64,000 nucleotides of DNA from Mesorhizobium_G sp049840935 (lineage in GTDB: Bacteria > Pseudomonadota > Alphaproteobacteria > Rhizobiales > Rhizobiaceae): NCBI GenBank assembly GCA_049840935.1, contig JASGJA010000021.1, positions 62,001 through 126,000 of the forward strand, written 5' to 3'. Under the pieces are notes generated by a model that saw only the letters and a program-made list of their open reading frames with translations, did no database searches and was not told the origin of the DNA. Positions 36,737 to 45,643 of the stretch are shown in pieces. Within the stretch, counting starts at the first letter, position 1; the number at the start of each line of letters is the position of its first letter. The position numbers were made by a program, and so were the translations under genes.

Positions 36737-37741
36737 TTAACTACGCTCCTTGAGCGCAACGGCGATTTTCTCCAGCGTCTCGCGCATTGCCTTCTGCTCG
36801 TCGGATTGCTGCTCGACCCAATCGCGCATGAGCTGTTGCTCCTGCCGCATGTTTTTGACGAGCGCCGAAATACCTTCGGCTAGGTTCGCCATTGCGGTGG
36901 CGACGCGCTGGTTAGATCCGCCCGTTTCCTGCAGATTGTGCAAACGATCTGTCAGAATCTTGAGGTCGTCGGAATTGCCTATTGGCGCGCCGCCGGACGC
37001 GACGTCGTAGGAAAGGTCCGCTTCGGTCGCGAGCCAGTTTTCAAGTTCCGTGTAAAAACGGTTTTGCGCGCGACCTGCTTGCAAGTCGAGAAAACCGAGC
37101 ACGAGCGAGCCGGACAGGCCGAAAAGCGAGGACGAAAAGGCGGTGCCCATGCCGGACAGCGGTGCGGACAAGCCTGCTTTGAGGGCATCAAGAACAGAAG
37201 CCGCATCACCGGTGCCGGGATCCAGCGATTGGATGGTGGAACCTATTGCCCCGATGGTGCCAAGCAAGCCCCAGAAAGTGCCGAGCAGACCGAGGAACAC
37301 CAGCAGGCCAATGAGATAGCGCGAGATGTCGCGGCTTTCATCAAGGCGATTCGCGATGGAATCAAGCATGGTGCGCATGGAGCTTGCCGAGAAGCCGCTT
37401 GAACTTGCGCGGCCAAGCAGCGCTTTCATCGGTGCAAGCAAAATAGGTTCGGTGGTTTCCGTGCCTTCACGGAAGGAGTTGACCCAACGCACTTCGCGGA
37501 ACAGGCGGATGATTTGACCAAAAGCCAGCAAGATGCCGACGACCAGCACACCCAGAATAAGTCCGTTCAACCCTGGATTCGTGGCGAACGCGGTCTGGAT
37601 CTGACGGGTGAGGATGATCGCAATGAAGGCGACAATCGCCAAAAACACGACCATTGACAGCAGAAAAAGCTGAGGGCTTGAGAGCTTATGATAGGCGTGC
37701 TTGCGCACTTCGCCTGATTCCGTAGCCTGCAACAAAGCCAT
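36737..37741 (-). CDS. MotA/TolQ/ExbB-like proton channel protein
   Basis: The 334-residue protein has an N-terminal helix pair (QLFLLSMVVFLAIVAFIAI, LNGLILGVLVVGILLAFG) and two later helices. The MotA_ExbB core contains LIGLLVFLGLLGTFWGLLGTIGAIG and LSGMGTAFSSSLFGLSGSLVLGFLDL. The C-terminal part is a charged coiled coil. It is joined to the OmpA-like gene by adjacent stop and start codons. A force-transducing envelope role is inferred; it is not part of a flagellar or Tol cluster here. Confidence 0.85.
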   Translation of the reverse strand: MALLQATESGEVRKHAYHKLSSPQLFLLSMVVFLAIVAFIAIILTRQIQTAFATNPGLNGLILGVLVVGILLAFGQIIRLFREVRWVNSFREGTETTEPILLAPMKALLGRASSSGFSASSMRTMLDSIANRLDESRDISRYLIGLLVFLGLLGTFWGLLGTIGAIGSTIQSLDPGTGDAASVLDALKAGLSAPLSGMGTAFSSSLFGLSGSLVLGFLDLQAGRAQNRFYTELENWLATEADLSYDVASGGAPIGNSDDLKILTDRLHNLQETGGSNQRVATAMANLAEGISALVKNMRQEQQLMRDWVEQQSDEQKAMRETLEKIAVALKERS

Positions 37742-37850
37742 GCGCCGGTCCGTTCATATCCTGTATATCTTCGGTAAGCTTATCCGAAAGACGAAGGCAA
37801 TTGAAAGACATTGCTTATTTGCCCCCAACTCATTGAGGGCAAAGCGGCAC

Positions 37851-38651
37851 TCAGGACGGTTGATACGGCAGGCGAACCGTTTTTAACAAGGCGCGGTGGA
37901 TCAGTTCATTGCCAGCGCAAATTCCGCCTGTTTCAAGCATATCCTGCCCGCCTTCGAGGTCGGACACAAAGCCGCCAGCTTCCTTGATAAGCAGAATGCC
38001 TGCCGCGATGTCCCACGCCGACAAGCCAGCCTCCCAGAAGCCATCGAGCCTGCCAGCGGCGACATAGGCGAGATCCAGCGCGACGGAGCCGTAGCGGCGA
38101 ATGCCGGAAACTTCCGCCATGACATTGCGCAGTTCCACGAGATATTTGCCATGATGCCCACGGCCAAGATGCGGGACGCCGGTGCCGATGACCGTGTCGG
38201 ACAAGGCTCGCCGTCCGGCAACGCGCAGACGTCGGTCGTTGAGGAAGGCACCGCCGCCGCGTTCCGCAGTGTAGAGTTCATCCATTGCGGGATTGTAGAT
38301 GACCGCAGCCACGATCTGGCCTTGACGCTCAAGTGCGATTGATACGGAGAACATCGGCAGGCCGTGCAGGAAATTGGTTGTGCCGTCGAGCGGATCAACT
38401 AGCCAGCGGTGCTGACCATCCTCGCCTTCGACTGTCCCACGCTCTTCCATCAGGAAGCCATAGCCGGGACGGCCCTTGCTCAACTCCTGAAAGATGATTT
38501 CCTCAGCCTTGCGGTCGGCCTGGCTGACATAGTCGCCCGGTCCCTTCATGGAAACCTGAAGGTTTTGCACCTCGCCGAAGTCGCGCGACAGCGAGCGGCC
38601 TGCCTTCATGGCGGCCTGAACCATCACGTTGAGAAGTGCCGAACGAGCCAT
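37851..38651 (-). CDS. suhB: inositol monophosphatase family protein
   Basis: The 266-residue enzyme carries the two metal-site motifs of the family: LMEERGTVEGED near residue 70 and WLVDPLDGTTNFLHGLP near 84, plus the C-terminal WDIAAGILLIKEAGG near 215. It hydrolyses inositol monophosphate, and SuhB-type members also act on RNA polymerase anti-termination. It lies upstream of efp's 3' side in the same direction and is probably co-transcribed with it. Confidence 0.9.
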   Translation of the reverse strand: MARSALLNVMVQAAMKAGRSLSRDFGEVQNLQVSMKGPGDYVSQADRKAEEIIFQELSKGRPGYGFLMEERGTVEGEDGQHRWLVDPLDGTTNFLHGLPMFSVSIALERQGQIVAAVIYNPAMDELYTAERGGGAFLNDRRLRVAGRRALSDTVIGTGVPHLGRGHHGKYLVELRNVMAEVSGIRRYGSVALDLAYVAAGRLDGFWEAGLSAWDIAAGILLIKEAGGFVSDLEGGQDMLETGGICAGNELIHRALLKTVRLPYQPS

Positions 38652-38681
38652 ATTGAATGTCTTCCGTTACGCCGTAGAAAA

Positions 38682-39248
38682 TCAGTCTGCGCGGCGCAAA
38701 TAGGTGAGTTCGTTCGTGTCGACGACGATGCGCTCGCCCGATGCGATAAACGGCGGAACGAGAACGCGAATGCCGTTTTCCAGAACTGCGGGCTTGTAGG
38801 ACGAAGCGGCAGTCTGGCCTTTAACGACCGGATCAGCTTCTGTGATCGTCAACGTTACTTGATCGGGAAGCGAGATGCCGATGGGTTTCTCCTCGTACAT
38901 TTCGACCGTAACCATCATGCCGTCCTGCAGGAAGGCGGCGCGGTCGCCCACGAAATCCTTCAACAGTTCAAGCTGCTCGTAGGATTCGGTGTCCATGAAC
39001 ACCAGCGAGTCGCCTTGCTCGTAAAGGAAGGAGAAATCCTTCTGCTCCAGACGGACGCGCTCGACCGTTTCGGCAGAGCGGAAGCGCTCATTGAGCTTGG
39101 TGCCGTTGATGAGGTTCTTGAGTTCGACCTGATTGTAAGCGCCGCCCTTGCCGGGCTTCACGTGGTTGCACTTTACCGCAACCCACAGGCCGCCATCATG
39201 CTCGATGACATTGCCGGGACGGATTTCATTGCCGTTGATCTTGGCCAT
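38682..39248 (-). CDS. efp: elongation factor P
   Basis: The 188-residue factor relieves ribosome stalling at polyproline stretches. The N-terminal KOW-like domain starts KINGNEIRPGNVIEHDG and the modifiable lysine is in HVKPGKGGAYNQV near residue 34. C-terminal OB domains contain GISLPDQVTLTITEADP and the end PPFIASGERIVVDT. The ATG at 39248 is the family start. Confidence 0.95.
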   Translation of the reverse strand: MAKINGNEIRPGNVIEHDGGLWVAVKCNHVKPGKGGAYNQVELKNLINGTKLNERFRSAETVERVRLEQKDFSFLYEQGDSLVFMDTESYEQLELLKDFVGDRAAFLQDGMMVTVEMYEEKPIGISLPDQVTLTITEADPVVKGQTAASSYKPAVLENGIRVLVPPFIASGERIVVDTNELTYLRRAD

Positions 39249-39345
39249 CAGTCTTGCTTTCGGAAAGAAATTGGTGCGCGGAAGCGCCGTTGGCGCGCCT
39301 AAGACCACAAATTCGCAATTGTGGCAAGGCAGAACGCGCGGAAGA

Positions 39346-40408
39346 TCAGCGCAGGCGGTTTGCCCGTTCGAGTGCCTTCTTGAGTTCGTCGTCTGTCAGG
39401 CCCGCCAAAAAATCATTCATCTCATAGTCGGTCAGTCCGGCGCGTCGGGCCAGGAAATACCATGCGGCGGCGTCAATGCTGTTAGGTTCGGTGCCGATGC
39501 CTTGCATATACAGCTTTGCGACGCGGTTCATCGCGGCAACGTTTCCGCCATCGGCGGCGCGCTCGAGCCAGTGGAATCCTGTATTCGCGTCGCGGTCGCC
39601 GCCGCGCCCGTCAACGAGCCAAGTGCCAAGGTCGATTTCCGCAGTGTCATAGCCTTGGCGTGCCGCAAGCGTGAGCCAGTGACGTGCCTGCTTGTCATCC
39701 TTGGCAACGCCGCCGGCACCATTGGCGTAAACCTGCGACATTGCGTATTGCGCGTCGGGCAGTCCGGCCTCAGCCGCCGTCCGATAATAGGGAACTGCTT
39801 TTTTAAGGCCCTCCGGCCCGCGATCATTCTGTATGTAGAGCTGAGCGAGGTTGAATTGCGCGAGAGGATTGCCTGCTTTCGATGCTTCTTGCAGCATTAA
39901 CTCCGCTTTAGCAGTGTCTCTTGTCACCGTATTCCCGTCGAGCAGCAACAAAGCATATTGGAATTGAGCTTCCGGGACCTTGTTTTCGGCGGCCTTTTCA
40001 TACCATTTTGCAGCCGCTTTTTCGTCTGCCGGAACGCCAAGCCCGCGCGACACGATTTCGGCGACCAGCGCCTGCGCGGCCCCCTCGCCCTTCTCTGCGC
40101 GTGGCAAAGCAAGGTTATATGCAGTCTTGTAAAGGCCGCGCTGGAACGCGCCGTACGCCTCATCGGGTTTGCGTTGCCCGAAGCGCGAAGGGTTGATCGA
40201 ACCATCGCCATCTTCGTCGGCCTGCGGTGTGATTCCCTTTGATTTCAGGATCGTGACCGGCGGCTTGCCGATAGCGTCCTTCGGTTCAATTGCATCGCCA
40301 AAACGGGAAGGATCTGACGGACGATGCAGGCGCTTGCGGTGCTTCCTGCGCATGCGCACTGCCGACGAGCGCGGCCGCGAGAAATGCATATGCAAGCGTG
40401 CGACGCAT
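39346..40408 (-). pseudogene. Sel1-repeat exported protein, frameshifted near N-terminus
   Basis: A signal peptide (RRTLAYAFLAAALVGSAHAQ) starts at the ATG at 40408, overlapping the upstream stop (TAATG). The mature protein continues in another frame from DPSRFGDAIEPKD, so the break lies at about 40317-40323 and needs one base removed or two added. Five or six Sel1-like repeats follow (for example AAKWYEKAAENKVPEAQFQYALLL-type units, each about 36 residues). Sel1 proteins are solenoid scaffolds, often in envelope signalling. Repaired length is about 353 residues. Confidence 0.83.
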
Positions 40409-41071
40409 TAAGCGACTTCTCCAAAGCTCGGCGCGTGCTCGTTCAGCAGGGCGTTGGCGGCAGCCACGGCGGCGGCGGGGTCGGCTGCGCCAAACACCGC
40501 TTGTGAAAGCGCGACGAATTCAACACCCGTTTCGCCAACAGCCCGGACACTTTCAACTTCCGAGCCGCCCATGACAATGCACGGTATCTCGATCATCTCG
40601 CGCCCACCATTTGCCGAGGGTCAAATTGCGGTTATGTGGTTCCGGCTTTGTGTCGTAACCGAACCTGCCGAAGAAGATGTAATCGGGGCGGGCTTCGCCA
40701 AGGTCGAGCGCGTCGTCACGGGTTTTGGCCCCACCAGCGCCGACAGCCATCTTGTCTTGCAGGCGGTCAATAGCATCGTCTAGCGTTTCGCGCCCACCTT
40801 CGATGTGAACGCCATCGGCACCGACACGCGCCGCAATGCGTGTATCTCCGCTTAAGATGGCTGCGGCACCCGCTGCTTGCGCGACAGGCACAAGCTGGGC
40901 CGCGTGGCGCTGGAACGATGCGTCGTCCATGCCGTAGTCGGGCAGAATTACGGACGCCACGTCACCGCCGCTCAGCGCCACCTCCAGCCTTTGGGCAAGG
41001 CGGGAGGTATCCGCTTCATGCGGCACAATCAAAACAAGGCGGCAACGGTTCGGTGTAGTCATGTCGGTCAT
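40408..41071 (-). pseudogene. thiamine phosphate synthase-like protein, frameshifted
   Basis: The N-terminal frame has a ThiE/TenI-like TIM-barrel start (RCRLVLIVPHEAD), IAARVGADGVHIEGG near residue 85 and PDYIFFGRFGYDTKPEPHN near 130. The C-terminal frame resumes EMIEIPCIVMGGSEVESV. They join at about 40598-40603, where one extra C breaks WWAEMIEIP. The family couples the HMP and thiazole moieties of thiamine, but this member lacks several diphosphate-site residues I would expect, so it may be the ThiE-like paralogue common in Rhizobiales. It is co-directional with the Sel1 gene. Confidence 0.8.
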
Positions 41072-41222
41072 GTTCTTGTTTGGGCTTTGCAGCCGGATCG
41101 TGGTGGTAATGCGGCATAGGCCATGCGCTGCCCGTTGAACAGACCTGTTTGGCCTACATCATTTGTCCTGATGACTGTTCGCGGCAGCTTCGCTATGGAG
41201 AGGCAGCTTCAGGAGCCAAGAT

Positions 41223-42863
41223 ATGTCCAGTGCCTATGACATGCATCTCGACAAGAATGCCGCGAATTATCAGCAACTGACCCCGATTTCCTATCTGGAA
41301 CGGGCTGCCCGAACATTTCCTGAGCATGTGGCGATTATTCATGGTGCCGGACGCACCACCTATGGCGAGTTCTGGACGCGGTCGTTGAAATTGGCCTCCG
41401 CGTTGGCCAAACATGGAATAGGTAAGGGCGACACCGTTACTGTGATGCTTTCCAATACGCCGCCCATGCTTGAAGCGCATTTCGGCGTGCCGATGGTGAA
41501 GGCCGTTCTGCACAGCCTCAATACGCGGCTCGACGCAGCGGTGCTGGCGTTCCAACTCGACCATGCAGAGTCAAAGGTCGTGATCGTCGATCGAGAATTT
41601 TCAGGCGTCATGCGCCAGGCGCTGGCGATGGCCGAAGTGAAACCTTTGGTGATCGATTTCGACGATCCAGAATATTCCGACGACGCGCCCTATCCGAAAG
41701 GCGAGAGAATCGGAACGCTCGACTACGAGGATTTTGTCGCGTCCGGCGATGCAGACTTTAAATGGTCGATGCCTGACGACGAATGGGACGCGATTTCCCT
41801 TAACTACACGTCCGGCACGACGGGCAATCCGAAAGGCGTCGTCTATCACAATCGCGGTGCGGCGCTGATGGCCTACACCAATACGATCCATGCGCAGATG
41901 GGCAAGCATTGCGTCTACCTTTGGACGCTGCCCATGTTCCATTGCAACGGCTGGTGCTTTCCGTGGACGCTTGCGGTGCAGGCGGGCACGCATGTGTGCC
42001 TGCGATGGGTGCGCGCAAAGGCAATGTATGATGCGATTGCGGATTACGGCGTAACCCACCTGTGTGGCGCTCCCATTGTGATGTCGACGCTGCTGAATGC
42101 GCCGGATCAAGATAAGCGCGAATTTTCGCAGACCGTGAGCTTCAACACCGCTGCTGCGCCGCCGCCGGAGGCCGTTCTGGCGGGCATGGCAGATGCGGGA
42201 TTTGTGGTTACGCATCTCTACGGTCTGACAGAGACCTACGGGCCAGCGGTGGTCAATGAATGGCATTCCGATTGGGATGAACTGGACCGCACCGAACGCA
42301 CTGCAAAGAAGGCGAGGCAGGGCGTGCGCTACGCGTCGCTCGAAGATTTGACAGTGCGTGACCCTGAAACCATGCAGGAGACTCCGCCCGATGGGCAGAC
42401 CATTGGGGAGGTGATGTTCCGCGGCAATATCGTTATGAAGGGCTATCTCAAAAATCCCAAAGCTACGGATGAAGCTTTTTTCGGTGGCTGGTTCCACTCT
42501 GGCGATCTCGGCGTCATGCATCCGGATGGATATATCCAGCTCAAGGATCGCTCGAAGGACATAATCATTTCGGGCGGTGAGAACATTTCTTCCATCGAAG
42601 TGGAAGACGCGCTTTATAAGCACCCGGCGGTCGCATCATGCGGTGTGGTTGCACGTCAAGACGACAAGTGGGGCGAGGTGCCAATTGCCTATGTGGAACT
42701 AAAGCCGGGCCGTGCTGCGACCGAAGCGGAGATCATCGAGCATTGCCGCTCGTTGCTCGCACGGTTCAAGTGTCCAAAGGCTGTGATATTCGCGGAAATT
42801 CCTAAGACATCGACCGGAAAAATCCAGAAATTCCGCTTGAGGGAGATGGCGCGCGAGGCGTGA
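41223..42863 (+). CDS. acyl-CoA synthetase (AMP-dependent ligase, AlkK-like)
   Basis: The 546-residue adenylate-forming enzyme activates fatty acids to CoA thioesters. LNYTSGTTGNPKGVVYHN near residue 195 is the AMP-binding loop, LYGLTETYGP near 335 is motif A5, and the C-terminal PKTSTGKIQKFRLR holds the catalytic lysine near 535. Its length and FHCNGWCFPWT segment fit medium-chain AlkK-like enzymes. The exact chain length preference is not determinable. Confidence 0.88.
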   Translation: MSSAYDMHLDKNAANYQQLTPISYLERAARTFPEHVAIIHGAGRTTYGEFWTRSLKLASALAKHGIGKGDTVTVMLSNTPPMLEAHFGVPMVKAVLHSLNTRLDAAVLAFQLDHAESKVVIVDREFSGVMRQALAMAEVKPLVIDFDDPEYSDDAPYPKGERIGTLDYEDFVASGDADFKWSMPDDEWDAISLNYTSGTTGNPKGVVYHNRGAALMAYTNTIHAQMGKHCVYLWTLPMFHCNGWCFPWTLAVQAGTHVCLRWVRAKAMYDAIADYGVTHLCGAPIVMSTLLNAPDQDKREFSQTVSFNTAAAPPPEAVLAGMADAGFVVTHLYGLTETYGPAVVNEWHSDWDELDRTERTAKKARQGVRYASLEDLTVRDPETMQETPPDGQTIGEVMFRGNIVMKGYLKNPKATDEAFFGGWFHSGDLGVMHPDGYIQLKDRSKDIIISGGENISSIEVEDALYKHPAVASCGVVARQDDKWGEVPIAYVELKPGRAATEAEIIEHCRSLLARFKCPKAVIFAEIPKTSTGKIQKFRLREMAREA

Positions 42864-42989
42864 AAGCGATTCAAAATTGAATTTAATGTTAGCAAAGTGA
42901 AGCGTGCTGATACACTCCGTTTAAAGATTCCTTGACTCTTTAACGCCTTGTTAAGCTTCATCTGTGCATAGTGAGGCCATCCAGTGATC

Positions 42990-43077
42990 TGGATTCTTAC
43001 CGAGTGGTTTGGACCACTTTGTTTGACGCCTCCCTGTTAAACTCCTGAGAGCCGCCCCTCCCGCGGCTCTTTTTTTG
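42990..43077 (+). ncRNA. mmgR/suhB-family (alpha-r8) small RNA
   Basis: A compact non-coding unit: hairpin AGTGGT-TTGG-ACCACT (43003-43018), an unpaired stretch with CGCCTCCCTGTT (43027-43038), then a perfect 8-bp terminator AGAGCCGC/GCGGCTCT (43048-43070) with seven Ts. This layout matches my memory of the Rhizobiales RNA first called suhB and later mmgR, about 80 nucleotides long. The exposed CCTCCC can pair with Shine-Dalgarno sequences. The 5' end is approximate and the family call is from memory, not a search. Confidence 0.6.
43048..43077 (+). terminator. Rho-independent terminator of the small RNA
   Basis: AGAGCCGC, loop CCCTCCC, GCGGCTCT and a run of seven Ts. It is the 3' end of the small RNA above and the last feature before the accessory region. 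Confidence 0.85.
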
Positions 43078-43088
43078 GGCTGATGGCG

Positions 43089-43105
43089 CGTTAACCCTTT
43101 ATTAA
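43089..43105. repeat. left copy of 17-bp direct repeat (possible att or CtrA box)
   Basis: CGTTAACCCTTTATTAA occurs here and again, exact and in the same orientation, at 55329-55345. This copy is 60 bases from the integrase gene. The core reads TTAA-N7-TTAA, which also matches the CtrA-binding consensus of Alphaproteobacteria. Confidence 0.6.
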
Positions 43106-43167
43106 CCTAAGCCGTTGATTTTTCAGGGGAGCGTTTTAAAAATAAAGTAAAAAATAAGTATTATTTG

Positions 43168-44301
43168 TTAAAACGTCCTATTCTTGGCTCGAAGTTCTGC
43201 AATTCTATTGGCTGCTTCAAGTAATGCACGATCATATATAACGCTTGTTGTAGTAGACGTTGAGTGACCGGCGAGTTTACCCAAATCAGTTATATCGCCT
43301 CCGTACATTCTGGCCTCAGTAATACCCGATGCCCGCAAATCTCTAGCCATGAGGTCTTTCGGCAGTCCGATTTTATTCGCCTGTTTTCTAAAATACCTCG
43401 TGAAATCAGCCGACTTGTAACGAACGCCAGTCACCTCATTAACGATCACTGGACCTGACTTTGGTTTCCCGTTTTTAAAGATCGGAGCCAATTCAGCCAT
43501 TACCATTGGGGCGTGGTTAAGATCGAAACGCACTTTTACTCCGGTCTTTTTTGCGGTCTTGGTAGGGATGTAATCGAGGATCAGATCGTCGTTGATATGC
43601 TTCCAATCCAAGTGCTGGTGAACGTCGAAAAGTCTCAAGAGAGTTTCGTAAACCAGCGCATAGGTGAGGGCCATACTAGGACGCCCAAAATCATGTGCTG
43701 AAGCACGAACGTCAACGACCTGTTTGGTGGTGAAAATTTCAGTTCGCTGCTTATTGGTCGGAAGCCTTCCAGTGGTGGCCGCTATGACCTCTTTCAAGGC
43801 CGAGCAGCCTTCTAAGCGAATTGAAACTCCATAAGTAACAATCGCATTTAAGACAGCCAGACACATTCGGCCAGCTGACACCTTAGTTCGGTTTTCGGAC
43901 CAGTCGTTGAACCACCTAATGATGTTGGTCGAGACGATGGAATCCAAGTGAACGTTTCCCACATCCTTATACAAGCGCCGCATATAGGTTCGATACGATC
44001 TTTGAGAGCCAGGAGATACGTCATGGAACGGTGATCCAGCATCGGTTTCATATCGTCTCAAAACGTAGCTGAACTTCCCAAAATCGCGGTCATTCCCTAT
44101 ACCGGCCTTATGAAGCCGAACCTGCTCGTTGTATTCCTTTGCTCGCCTTTCTAACTCGTTTGGGAAGTCGATCCATTTCGTGAGGTTAATTGTGCGGGGA
44201 GAAAATCGCGAAGTCGCAGGAGCCGTCCAGTAAACGACTAGGCCTTCCTTTCGCTGACGATACTGAAGGCCCAAACCCTTTACCTTCTCAATTTTTGCCA
44301 T
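43168..44301 (-). CDS. tyrosine recombinase/integrase
   Basis: The 377-residue integrase has an N-terminal arm and SAM-like core-binding region (GSQRSYRTYMRRLYKDVG near residue 105) and a catalytic domain. The active-site arginine is in VYETLLRLFDVHQHL near 220, the second arginine in LMARDLRASGITEA near 322, the late histidine in LAGHSTSTTTSVIYDR and the nucleophile tyrosine in the same motif near 358. All needed residues are present, so it looks active. It sits at the edge of the accessory region, reading outward toward the small RNA. AT-rich codon use separates it from the core genes. Confidence 0.9.
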   Translation of the reverse strand: MAKIEKVKGLGLQYRQRKEGLVVYWTAPATSRFSPRTINLTKWIDFPNELERRAKEYNEQVRLHKAGIGNDRDFGKFSYVLRRYETDAGSPFHDVSPGSQRSYRTYMRRLYKDVGNVHLDSIVSTNIIRWFNDWSENRTKVSAGRMCLAVLNAIVTYGVSIRLEGCSALKEVIAATTGRLPTNKQRTEIFTTKQVVDVRASAHDFGRPSMALTYALVYETLLRLFDVHQHLDWKHINDDLILDYIPTKTAKKTGVKVRFDLNHAPMVMAELAPIFKNGKPKSGPVIVNEVTGVRYKSADFTRYFRKQANKIGLPKDLMARDLRASGITEARMYGGDITDLGKLAGHSTSTTTSVIYDRALLEAANRIAELRAKNRTF

Positions 44302-44506
44302 TCGTAATCCCCAAATTTTGGAAAAGGCAAGGTTGCCTCGCCTTCACTTTTAAAACGGATTTCAATAATTACAAAGCTCTAGCTACATTTCGTTAGCGCG
44401 AAGCTGCCGCAATTTCTTCTCTCAGCGGTTATTTAATCAGCAATTAATTCATAAAGTGCATCCGAAATCTGATACCCATGCCGAGATAGATCAAAGGAGC
44501 TATACG

Positions 44507-44677
44507 ATGAAAAAAAGCGTCCCCGCAAAGAAAAAATTTTGCAATTCGTTCATCTCTGCCTTCGGTCGGCGTATAAATAGAGGGATAGCTGGTTGCCGAT
44601 GTGGTGGCCGGCTGAAATTTTTAAAATGTTTAAATCATTGGTTGGTAGAAATCTGCTCCATTCAATTCGTGACCTGA
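44507..44677 (+). CDS. small basic cysteine-containing protein, hypothetical
   Basis: Fifty-six codons from an ATG at 44507, with AAAGGAG 8 bases upstream. The product is strongly basic and carries four cysteines (FCNSF, GCRCGG, FLKCLN, EICSI). No signal peptide or recognised domain is visible. The good ribosome site supports translation, but the short length means it could be chance. Confidence 0.35.
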   Translation: MKKSVPAKKKFCNSFISAFGRRINRGIAGCRCGGRLKFLKCLNHWLVEICSIQFVT

Positions 44678-44755
44678 AAGATGGCCGTCAGTGAACTATT
44701 CGTTTGCTGCGGGTAGTATAATTGTAACTTTATTACAAAGGTTAAAATTTAAGAA

Positions 44756-45570
44756 ATGAAAAATTCTAAAATGTCAATAAATCGAAAACTGAAATCTAAA
44801 AATAAAGTTGAACGTATCGTTCCTAGAAATTTGAATGATACCAGAATTTCTTATGAAGAATGGTTCTCTGAAATGATATCTGATTATCTTGAGTTTGATT
44901 CTATTGTAGATGAAGAAGCTCATGAAACCATTCTTAGTCATTGCGGCTTCTTCGTGACGATGACATTCGATCGGAACCTGATTTTTGAACTTCGATCTGA
45001 AAAGGGTATCGGGTTTGGTGATTACTCAATCGAGTTCGACAACCTGAATCACCTCTATGCTCGAATTGCCTCGGAAATGTTCGGTCCAAAATGGATGAAG
45101 ATGGAGGATAGATCGAATTTGCCTCTCGTTATTTCCTGTTTGGATTTTGAGGCGTCGAGATACGCGATGAGCAACTCGCTGACCACAACAATCCTCATAT
45201 CCATGCTATTTGGGTGGTTCGACCTGCTCATCTGGAAGCCTTTAAAAAGGTACTGGAAAGCGTGAAGCATCGATTTAAGACCGTGGATCGATTGCATTGC
45301 GATGAGCTTGAAGTGGTCCCATACGATCCAGAAAAGCGGATACGGGTGGTCTTGGGAGCTATGTTTGCAAGATGCTGATTAAAACCACTCGTGAAGCCAT
45401 GTCTGCGGATCTTATTCGTATCTATCCGGATAAGAATTTTGGCGATGGGACCTATAAGGCTGCGCATAAATACAAGACGCGCTCCAAATCGCTCGTGAAA
45501 GCTCGAAAAAAGGCTCGAAAAGGTTGATCCTGACTGGTCAGTGACAGGTTCTATTAGCCATAGTCGATGA
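44756..45570 (+). pseudogene. HUH-type rolling-circle Rep-like protein, multiply frameshifted
   Basis: Piecing three frames together recovers a Rep-like order. Frame one (44756-45160) has HCGFFVTMTFDRN, like Rep motif I, and LPLVISCLDFEASRY. Frame two (from about 45166) has NNPHIHAIWVVRPAH, an HUH metal motif (His-Ile-His). Frame three (from about 45351) has GSYVCKMLIKTT, with a tyrosine and lysine spaced YxxK like motif III. A fourth segment (after the A6 run at 45506-45511) gives KRLEKVDPDWSV before TGA at 45568. HUH enzymes nick DNA to start rolling-circle replication or transfer. The assignment rests on motifs only. Breaks occur near 45161, 45345 and 45510, so the gene is a relic or the sequence is poor here. 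Confidence 0.5.
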
Positions 45571-45643
45571 ATGATCTGTCAGTGCTGATTTGACGTGATA
45601 ATTGGCAATCTTGGAGTTGTTCACGTCAATTCAGTTCTTGCCT

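Noticed and set aside
35707..37741. Zorya anti-phage system (zorAB)
   Set aside because: The MotA-like and OmpA-like pair fits in architecture, but no zorC, zorD or zorE gene lies near and the pair sits in a stable housekeeping stretch.
42864..43080. tRNA gene as the integration target of the island
   Set aside because: No cloverleaf or TTCGAATC-type T-arm is visible. The structured element there is a small RNA with a terminator.
44756..45570. Programmed ribosomal frameshifting in the Rep-like gene
   Set aside because: No canonical slippery heptamer precedes the shifts, and three separate shifts of different sign would be needed.
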